NCBI GenBank assembly: GCA_902773365.1
Contig: CACYEG010000053.1
Coordinates: 1-12,147, forward strand
Origin: an uncultured Erysipelotrichaceae bacterium
GTDB lineage: Bacteria > Bacillota_I > Bacilli_A > RF39 > UBA660
Direction: 5' to 3'
DNA: 12,147 nt
Made by a program: the position numbers and the translations under genes
The notes under the pieces: model-generated
The model's input: the letters and a program-made list of their open reading frames with translations, nothing else
Databases searched by the model: none
What the model was told of the DNA's origin: nothing
Shown here: positions 7,022 to 12,147 of the stretch, piece after piece
Numbering within the stretch: position 1 is the stretch's first letter
Layout: every line of letters begins with the position of its first letter

Positions 7022-7276
7022 ATGAACAAGAAGTTAAAAATTATTAAGGAAGCCATTATTAAGCCAATGGAGGAACTGGGAATAGTCGTAGACAATATTG
7101 TATTTGTCAAAGAAAATGGATATAGGTTCTTAAAAATAACGCTTGATAAAGTAAACGGCTTAGATATAGATGCCGTAGTGGAGGCAACCAATGTGATTAA
7201 TCCCATTATTGATGAGTTAGATTTAATTAAAGAAGAATATATCTTGGATATATCGAGTAAAGAAAGAGGTAATTAA
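7022..7276 (+). CDS. rimP: Ribosome maturation factor RimP, short form lacking the C-terminal domain
   Basis: RimP assists assembly of the 30S subunit. The 84 residues cover only the N-terminal alpha/beta domain: an initial helix with KPMEELG (15-20), strands around IVVDNIVFVKENG and FLKITLDK (21-43), the GLDID-A-V--A helix (46-61), and the YILDISS strand (73-79), which matches the usual Y-LEVSSPG end of that domain. The family is normally about 150 residues, with an SH3-like C-terminal domain that is missing here; the PGLDRPL linker is replaced by KERGN and a stop codon. nusA starts one base after the stop, so there is no room for a lost domain or simple frameshift remnant downstream. Identity is supported by both sequence and its standard place directly before nusA. 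Whether the short form is functional is open. Confidence 0.9.
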   Translation: MNKKLKIIKEAIIKPMEELGIVVDNIVFVKENGYRFLKITLDKVNGLDIDAVVEATNVINPIIDELDLIKEEYILDISSKERGN

Positions 7277-7277
7277 A

Positions 7278-8393
7278 ATGAACGGGAAAGAATTTATTAA
7301 AAATGTTAAGAAAGTCTCAGAAGAAAAGGGAATTGATGAAGAAATAATCTTCGAAGCAATGGAACAAGCTTTAATTACAGCATATAAGAAAAATTATAAT
7401 TCTAAGACTAATGTTAAACCGAGAGTTGATAGAAAAACAGGGGATATAAAAATATTTTCGTATTATGTAGTAGTTGATGATTATATGGATCCTGAAATAC
7501 AAATCGACGAAGAAGGCAATGAAATAGTTATCGAACCTGAAGTACCAGTCGATGCACAAATACTTTTGGAAGATGCCAAGAAAAAAGTTGCAGATATTAA
7601 AGTTGGAGAAACAATCGAAGAAGAAGTAACTCCAGACGATTTCGGTCGTGTTGCAGTACAAACTGCCAAACAAGTTTTAATTCAGAAAATAAGAACAGCT
7701 GAAAGAGAAAGCATTATGTTGGATTTTGCTGGTAAAGAAGGCGAAATTATGTTAGGTATGCTTGCAATGGAAGATGAAAAAAACTATTACGTAGATTTAG
7801 GACGTGCAAGAGGAATATTACCAAAGTCAGAAATGATACCTGGGGAAGTAGTAAAAATGGGAGCAAGTATTAGAGTATATTTACAAAAGATAACAGAAAC
7901 TCCAAAAGGCCCATTAATTCTATGCTCTAGAAAACATTACAATTTTGTAAGACGCTTATTCGAAAGTGAAATACCAGAATTGATAGATGGTACAGTACTA
8001 CTATACGGAGTTGCAAGGGAAGCTGGAGTTAGAAGTAAAGTAGCAGTTTATTCACTAGACGAAAATGTCGATGCTAAAGGAGCATGTATTGGAGAAAAGG
8101 GTTCACGTATTGGCAATATCTTAAAAGAACTTAATGGAGAAAAAATAGATTTAGTTTTATATTCTGATAATATTGAAGAATTTATTAAGGAAGCTTTGAG
8201 CCCTGCTAAAAACATTTACGTAAATATAGAGGCTAATAGTGATAAGAATGAAGCGTTTGTCGTAGTAAGTGACGATGAGTTAAGTCTTGCTATAGGTAAG
8301 GGCGGTATTAATATTAAGCTTGCAAGCAAGCTTACTAAATATCATTTAACAGTAAAATCGATGAGTCAAGTTACTGAAGAGGGTAATAAATAG
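7278..8393 (+). CDS. nusA: Transcription termination/antitermination factor NusA
   Basis: NusA binds RNA polymerase and nascent RNA and controls pausing, intrinsic termination and antitermination. The 371-residue length is that of typical Bacillota NusA, without the C-terminal acidic repeats of proteobacteria. The N-terminal polymerase-binding domain spans about 1-133 (EEIIFEAMEQALITAYKK near its start), an S1 domain about 137-218 (YVDLGRARGILPKSEMIPGE at 171-190), KH1 about 222-295 with its GEKG loop at 272-275, and KH2 about 300-360 with IGKGG at 339-343 and the KLASKLT helix. A GAGG site lies eight bases before the ATG, and the start is one base after the rimP stop. Its TAG stop shares one base with the GTG of rnpM. 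It may feed back on the operon through the leader hairpin at 6972-7001 (inference from Bacillus). Confidence 0.98.
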   Translation: MNGKEFIKNVKKVSEEKGIDEEIIFEAMEQALITAYKKNYNSKTNVKPRVDRKTGDIKIFSYYVVVDDYMDPEIQIDEEGNEIVIEPEVPVDAQILLEDAKKKVADIKVGETIEEEVTPDDFGRVAVQTAKQVLIQKIRTAERESIMLDFAGKEGEIMLGMLAMEDEKNYYVDLGRARGILPKSEMIPGEVVKMGASIRVYLQKITETPKGPLILCSRKHYNFVRRLFESEIPELIDGTVLLYGVAREAGVRSKVAVYSLDENVDAKGACIGEKGSRIGNILKELNGEKIDLVLYSDNIEEFIKEALSPAKNIYVNIEANSDKNEAFVVVSDDELSLAIGKGGINIKLASKLTKYHLTVKSMSQVTEEGNK

Positions 8394-8650
8394 TGAAAGA
8401 AAAAAAAATACCAATGCGCATGTGTGTAGTAACACATGAAAAATATCCAAAAAAAGATCTTTTAAGAGTTGTACTTTTTAATGGTGAAATTAGCGTCGAT
8501 GAAACAGGAAAGAAAAATGGTAAAGGGTGCTATTTAAAAAAGGACAAAGATGTAATTGATGAAGCTAGAAAAAAGAAAATACTTAATAAAGTTTTTTCTT
8601 GCGATGTAGATGATAAAATATATGATGAGATAAAAAATATGATTAATTAG
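8393..8650 (+). CDS. rnpM: RNase P modulator RnpM (YlxR family)
   Basis: This 85-residue basic protein belongs to the YlxR family, described in Bacillus subtilis as a modulator that binds the RNase P RNA. The family pattern is clear: RMCVVTHEKYPKKDLLRVV at 9-27, GEISVDETGKKNGKGCYL at 31-48, and a helical C-terminus with ARKKK (58-62). In the family the second block usually reads GRGAYL; here it is GKGCYL. The gene begins at a GTG sharing one base with the nusA stop and has GAGGG nine bases upstream inside nusA, so translational coupling is likely. In Bacillus the next gene is ylxQ, an L7Ae-like RNA-binding protein; here infB follows after 17 bases with no room for it. Confidence 0.95.
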   Translation: MKEKKIPMRMCVVTHEKYPKKDLLRVVLFNGEISVDETGKKNGKGCYLKKDKDVIDEARKKKILNKVFSCDVDDKIYDEIKNMIN

Positions 8651-8667
8651 AAAGTAGGTGTATTCAC

Positions 8668-10764
8668 ATGTTTAGTGTAAAAGAATATGCGAATGAAATG
8701 GGAATATCAGTTCAAGATGTTTTGAAGAAGTGTGCATTTTTAGAGATAAAAGCTAAGAGTGCTGAAGATATTCTTTCTGAAGATGATGTCATTATGTTAG
8801 ATAATGCAATAGACATAATGGATTCCGTTCAAGAAGATGATTATTCATTAGAATCACAAGATGAATACGATAGAGTTGCTGAAGAGGAGAAACAAGAAAC
8901 AAAAAAAATAAACGACCGTAATAAAAAAGTGGTTACTTCAGAAAATAAAACTAACTACGCAAAAAAACGTAAAGAAATGTATAAACACAAAGAAAAATTA
9001 CAATCACTTAATAATACCAATAGCGATATAGTTTTATATAGGGAAGGACTTACAGTACAAGATTTGGCAAACGAATTAGGTGTAAGTGGTAGCGATATAA
9101 TTGTAAAGCTTATGTCAATGGGCCTTATGATTTCTCTAAATCAGACAATCGATTTTGAAAATGCTGAAATAATCGCACTTGAGTATGGTAAAACTTTAAA
9201 GAAGGAAAGTACACAGGATGTAGCAAATTTTGAAGAGTTAGAAATAATCGATAATGAAGAAGATTTAACTAGTCGTCCACCAGTAGTAACAATAATGGGA
9301 CACGTCGATCATGGAAAAACGACTCTTTTAGACTATATTAGAAATTCTCATGTAGTAGATAAAGAATTTGGTGGTATTACTCAACATATCGGAGCATATC
9401 AAATAGTCTATAACGATAAAAAGATAACATTTATAGATACTCCAGGACATGCGGCATTCACTGAAATGAGAGCAAGAGGAGCAGCCGTAACTGATATTGT
9501 AATAATTATCGTTGCAGCAGATGATGGCGTAATGCCACAAACTGAAGAAGCAATTGATCATGCTTTAAGTGCAAATGTACCTATAATTGTTGCAGTTAAT
9601 AAAATAGATAAACCAGATGCAAATATCGAAAGAATTTATACAGAGATGGCTGCACACAATATTACTCCTGAATCTTGGGGAGGTAATGTCCCATTTGTCA
9701 ATATCTCTGCTAAAACTGGGGAAAATGTAAGTGATATATTAGAAACAATACTTGCTATATCTGAAGTAAATGAATATAAAGCGAACCCTAATAGATATGC
9801 AACAGGTACTGTAATAGAGTCAAGAATTGATAAGACAAGTGGCGGTGTATCTAGTATATTAATTCAAAATGGTACACTTCGCTTGGGAGATCCAATAGTA
9901 GTTGGAACAGCTTATGGAAAGGTTAGAACAATTAAAAATGATTTAGGGCAGAGTATAGTTGAAGCTGGGCCTAGTACGCCTGTTGAGATAACTGGATTAA
10001 ATGGAAACCCAAGCGCAGGAGATAAGTTTATGGCATTCGAATCAGAGAAAATGGCCAAAGAAGTCGCTATTAAAAGACAAAATAATGCCAAGACTACTAA
10101 ATATAAAACTGATGTCGTTTCTTTCGAAGACTTATTTAGCCAAATACAATCAGGTGTTAAAGAAATAAATGTCATTTTAAAAGCAGATGTTCGTGGAAGT
10201 GAAGAAGCTGTCAAGAATGCTCTTGTAAAGATAGACGTCGAAGGTGTAAAGGTAAAAGTAATAAGAAGTGGAATAGGCGCTATAAGTGAATCTGATATAG
10301 TACTTGCAAATGCATCTAATGCCCTTGTAATAGGATTCAATGTCGTTGCGTCTAACTCTTGTCGTGAAGCAGCAAAAGAATATAATGTTGATATCAAACT
10401 ATATACGATAATCTATAAGCTTGTCGAAGATATGGAAGCTGCTATGAAAGGTATGTTAGATCCAGAATTTGAAGAAAAGACAATCGGCAATGCTGAGGTT
10501 AGACAATTATTCAAATTCTCTAAAGTTGGTACTATCGCAGGATGTAAAGTAATGAAAGATATCATGAAAAACGGCGCTAAGGTACGTGTAATTCGCGACG
10601 GAAGCATCATTTACGATGGAGTTATTTCGAGCATTCAAAGAGAAAAAGACAGTGTTAAAGAAGTAAAAGAAGGTTACGAATGTGGTATTACAATCGATAA
10701 TTTCAACGACTTAAAAGTTGGCGATATCTTAGAAGCTTACGAAATAGTAGAGGTAAAAAGATGA
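8668..10764 (+). CDS. infB: Translation initiation factor IF-2
   Basis: IF-2 is the GTPase that brings initiator fMet-tRNA to the 30S subunit and promotes subunit joining. The 698 residues contain a first IF2_N module (1-47), a charged Lys/Glu-rich linker (about 55-115), a second IF2_N module (124-174), and the G domain with G1 GHVDHGKT at 211-218, G2 GGITQH at 235-240, G3 DTPGH at 257-261, G4 NKID at 311-314 and G5 SAKTG at 347-351. The beta-barrel domain, central domain and C-terminal tRNA-binding domain follow to the end. Length is close to Bacillus IF-2 (716). AGGTG at 8656-8660 lies seven bases before the ATG. Its TGA stop overlaps the rbfA ATG (ATGA). No second in-frame start with a good ribosome site is evident, so a shorter isoform is not supported. 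Confidence 0.98.
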   Translation: MFSVKEYANEMGISVQDVLKKCAFLEIKAKSAEDILSEDDVIMLDNAIDIMDSVQEDDYSLESQDEYDRVAEEEKQETKKINDRNKKVVTSENKTNYAKKRKEMYKHKEKLQSLNNTNSDIVLYREGLTVQDLANELGVSGSDIIVKLMSMGLMISLNQTIDFENAEIIALEYGKTLKKESTQDVANFEELEIIDNEEDLTSRPPVVTIMGHVDHGKTTLLDYIRNSHVVDKEFGGITQHIGAYQIVYNDKKITFIDTPGHAAFTEMRARGAAVTDIVIIIVAADDGVMPQTEEAIDHALSANVPIIVAVNKIDKPDANIERIYTEMAAHNITPESWGGNVPFVNISAKTGENVSDILETILAISEVNEYKANPNRYATGTVIESRIDKTSGGVSSILIQNGTLRLGDPIVVGTAYGKVRTIKNDLGQSIVEAGPSTPVEITGLNGNPSAGDKFMAFESEKMAKEVAIKRQNNAKTTKYKTDVVSFEDLFSQIQSGVKEINVILKADVRGSEEAVKNALVKIDVEGVKVKVIRSGIGAISESDIVLANASNALVIGFNVVASNSCREAAKEYNVDIKLYTIIYKLVEDMEAAMKGMLDPEFEEKTIGNAEVRQLFKFSKVGTIAGCKVMKDIMKNGAKVRVIRDGSIIYDGVISSIQREKDSVKEVKEGYECGITIDNFNDLKVGDILEAYEIVEVKR

Positions 10765-11108
10765 GTTTAAAGACAAAAAGAATTAGCAGTGCAATGGTTA
10801 GAGAAATTAGCGCTATACTAAACGAAGAAGTAAGAGATGAACTACTTAAAAACGTAAGTATAACTGATGTTACTGTAGACGATGATTTAACTTTTGCTAA
10901 AGTATATTTTATTACTAGATTAGATGACACTGTCAATATGGAAAAAGAATTAAATGAAGCAAGCAAATTCATAAGAATGCATCTAGCTCATAGATTAAAT
11001 TTAAGAAGTACTCCAGAATTGAAATTCGTATACGATAAATCACTTGATTATAGTGAAAAAATAGATAAAATCATAGAAGAAATACACGAGGATGAGAGCC
11101 ATGAGTGA
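10761..11108 (+). CDS. rbfA: 30S ribosome-binding factor RbfA
   Basis: RbfA is a small KH-fold protein that binds the 30S subunit and helps mature the 5' end of 16S rRNA. The 115-residue product is of normal length. It shows the family features in order: R--SAMVREISAILNEEVRDE in the first helix (7-27), VSITDVTVDDDLTFAKVYF as the central strands (32-50), the helix ending in IRMHLAHRLNLRSTPEL (71-87), and F-YDKSLDYSEKIDKII near the end (88-104). It starts in a four-base ATGA overlap with the infB stop, typical of translational coupling. In Bacillus ylxP lies between infB and rbfA; it is absent here. Its 3' end overlaps the following gene by eight bases. Confidence 0.96.
   Translation: MSLKTKRISSAMVREISAILNEEVRDELLKNVSITDVTVDDDLTFAKVYFITRLDDTVNMEKELNEASKFIRMHLAHRLNLRSTPELKFVYDKSLDYSEKIDKIIEEIHEDESHE
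11088..11091 (+). promoter_or_regulatory. Ribosome binding site GAGG favouring the start at 11101
   Basis: GAGG inside the end of rbfA lies nine bases before the ATG at 11101. The alternative ATG at 11092 directly abuts this site and is too close to use it. Confidence 0.55.
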
Positions 11109-11727
11109 TACAGATGGAGTTGTACCATATATGAATACTGGTGATGGAATTACTACAACAAATTTTACTGCAATTGCTTATAATCCAGCAATTTCCGCAT
11201 TACGTAGCATGTTTAACAATTACTATGCTTCTTTAGACAAAGCTGGTAGGCATGAAAAAGATAGTGAATTTCCAGTCATAGCTGTAATTAAAAATCTTAG
11301 AGACAAGTACTATAATGCAGTTAATAACTTATTTCCTCAAAAAATTTTTGAGCATATTTTAGCTGAATGTTTTTCTGAAACATATTTAGGTCTTGCTTTA
11401 GTAGATAGAAGAAATCAATCCGGAAATACACCTAAAGGATTTATAGTAGCTGAAATAAATGGCGAAGAAAAATCGGCGACTATATTATATGGATATATTG
11501 GTAATAATTTTTCTATTGAAGAAGGCTTTAAAAAACTTATTAAATCACTCAAATTAGAATTATCAAATAATGATATAACTTATTTAAAAGCAGTTCCTCC
11601 TATAATAAGTCCTAACACTCCAGGAATATTGACAGTAGAAACATTAATGAATAATGGTTTCTCTTTAGCAAGTGATGGTAGTCTTTGTTCGCCTACTAGA
11701 CAGAATAATAATGAAAAGCAAATATAA
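11101..11727 (+). CDS. Unrecognised protein between rbfA and truB, possible divergent GNAT-like fold
   Basis: I do not recognise this 208-residue protein. It has no membrane segment or signal peptide, so it should be cytoplasmic. The first 100 residues are mostly helical (SALRSMFNNYYASL at 32-45, IKNLRDKYYNAVNNL at 63-77). The second half alternates strands and helices: LGLALVD (96-102), KGFIVAEI (112-119), ATILYGYI (126-133), a helix with EEGFKKLIKSLKLEL (140-154), ITYLKAVPP (159-167), and VETLMNNGFSL (179-189). The strand-helix-strand order ending in a NNGF motif recalls GNAT acyltransferases, but the acetyl-CoA loop (R/Q-x-x-G-x-G/A) is not evident, so this is only a lead. It overlaps rbfA by eight bases and truB by 17, so it is embedded in the operon and probably expressed with it, hinting at a link to ribosome or RNA metabolism. 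Confidence 0.82.
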   Translation: MSDTDGVVPYMNTGDGITTTNFTAIAYNPAISALRSMFNNYYASLDKAGRHEKDSEFPVIAVIKNLRDKYYNAVNNLFPQKIFEHILAECFSETYLGLALVDRRNQSGNTPKGFIVAEINGEEKSATILYGYIGNNFSIEEGFKKLIKSLKLELSNNDITYLKAVPPIISPNTPGILTVETLMNNGFSLASDGSLCSPTRQNNNEKQI

Positions 11728-12147
11728 TAATATTTTAGTTATCGATAAGCCATCTGGCATGACTAGTAGAGATGTAGTTAATAGAATCTCGAAAGCTTTA
11801 AATACCAAAAAAGTTGGTCATACAGGTACATTAGATCCCATGGCTAAAGGAGTATTAGTTATAACTACTGGTAAGTATACAAAACTAAATGAAATTTTAA
11901 CTAGTACTTTTAAAGAATATTTAGTAGAGCTAGTTTTAGGGTATGAAACTGACACTTTAGATGTCACTGGTAAAGTATTAAAAGAATCGAATAATATAGT
12001 TGATGAAAAAAGAATTAAGACTGTTATAGAAAGTTTTAAAGGTACTTACAAACAGGAAGTTCCAGCATATTCTGCAGTAAAAATTAACGGTAAACGCCTA
12101 TACGAATATGCCAGGGAAAATAAAGATGTAGAATTACCTAAAAGAGA
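11711..12147 (+). CDS. truB: tRNA pseudouridine-55 synthase TruB, N-terminal part (3' end outside window)
   Basis: TruB makes pseudouridine 55 in the T-loop of tRNAs. About 145 residues are visible before the window ends. The N-terminus reads LVIDKPSGMTSRDVV (9-23), the usual TruB opening, followed by VGHTGTLDPMAKGVLVI at 35-51 with catalytic D42, then the YETDTLDVTGK segment (79-89) and VPAYSAVKINGKRLYEYAR (about 117-135), all family hallmarks. The ATG at 11711 gives exactly the expected N-terminal length and lies inside the last 17 bases of the preceding gene; no Shine-Dalgarno sequence is visible before it, so translation is probably coupled to the upstream gene. Its position after rbfA is standard in Bacillota, apart from the extra gene in between. 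The frame remains open to the right edge. Confidence 0.97.
   Translation, partial: MKSKYNNILVIDKPSGMTSRDVVNRISKALNTKKVGHTGTLDPMAKGVLVITTGKYTKLNEILTSTFKEYLVELVLGYETDTLDVTGKVLKESNNIVDEKRIKTVIESFKGTYKQEVPAYSAVKINGKRLYEYARENKDVELPKR

Noticed and set aside
8316..8333. Inverted repeat AAGCTTGC-AA-GCAAGCTT inside nusA
   Set aside because: The two-base spacer is too short for a good hairpin as written, no T tract follows, and the bases encode the conserved KLASKLT helix of the second KH domain, so it looks coincidental.
10758..10774. TGA read as Trp (Mollicutes code), since infB would then extend only two residues
   Set aside because: All Trp codons in the conserved domains are TGG, no in-frame TGA occurs within any conserved gene, and rbfA would gain a long meaningless extension.
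10703..10972. Minus-strand open frame opposite rbfA
   Set aside because: It is an antisense shadow of infB and rbfA, which are coding with full family conservation; the peptide is a low-complexity Ser/Leu-rich product of the opposite strand.

Overview
The window comes from an AT-rich, low-GC Gram-positive bacterium (Bacillota). The downstream genes follow the Bacillus-type rimP-nusA-rnpM-infB-rbfA-truB order. NusA is 371 residues, and Shine-Dalgarno sequences of the GGAGG type precede most genes. TGG encodes Trp and no in-frame TGA interrupts a conserved domain, so the standard bacterial code fits. RimP is half length and two small genes usually found in this operon are missing, which suggests a compact genome, perhaps one of the uncultured gut Bacilli near the Mollicutes. 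That placement is inference.

Left half (1-6921): five same-strand genes that look like part of a Gram-positive type IV secretion / conjugation machine. In order they are: the C-terminal ATPase part of a VirB4-like protein, cut by the window edge; a membrane-anchored cell-wall hydrolase with an M23 endopeptidase domain and a lysozyme-like domain; two small single-pass membrane proteins of VirB8/TcpC-like layout; and a VirD4/TraG-type coupling protein with a repetitive, acidic C-terminal tail. Together they would give an assembly ATPase, a wall-opening enzyme, envelope scaffold proteins and a substrate receptor. No relaxase, integrase, transposase, tRNA or attachment-site repeat is visible here.

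Junction (6922-7021): a sigma-A type promoter with an extended -10 begins three bases after the virD4 stop codon. It is followed by a short leader holding a hairpin and T-rich tract, resembling an attenuator, ahead of rimP.

Right half (7022-12147): the transcription/translation operon. It holds rimP (short form), nusA, rnpM (ylxR), infB, rbfA, an unrecognised 208-residue gene and the start of truB. Genes overlap or are separated by fewer than 20 bases, so they are probably co-transcribed and partly translationally coupled. ylxQ and ylxP, present in the Bacillus operon, are absent.

The points most worth a second look are the direct abutment of a secretion-like locus to a core operon, the two-domain wall hydrolase with cysteines only outside the membrane, the repeat tail of VirD4, the half-length RimP behind a leader hairpin, and the unknown gene between rbfA and truB.
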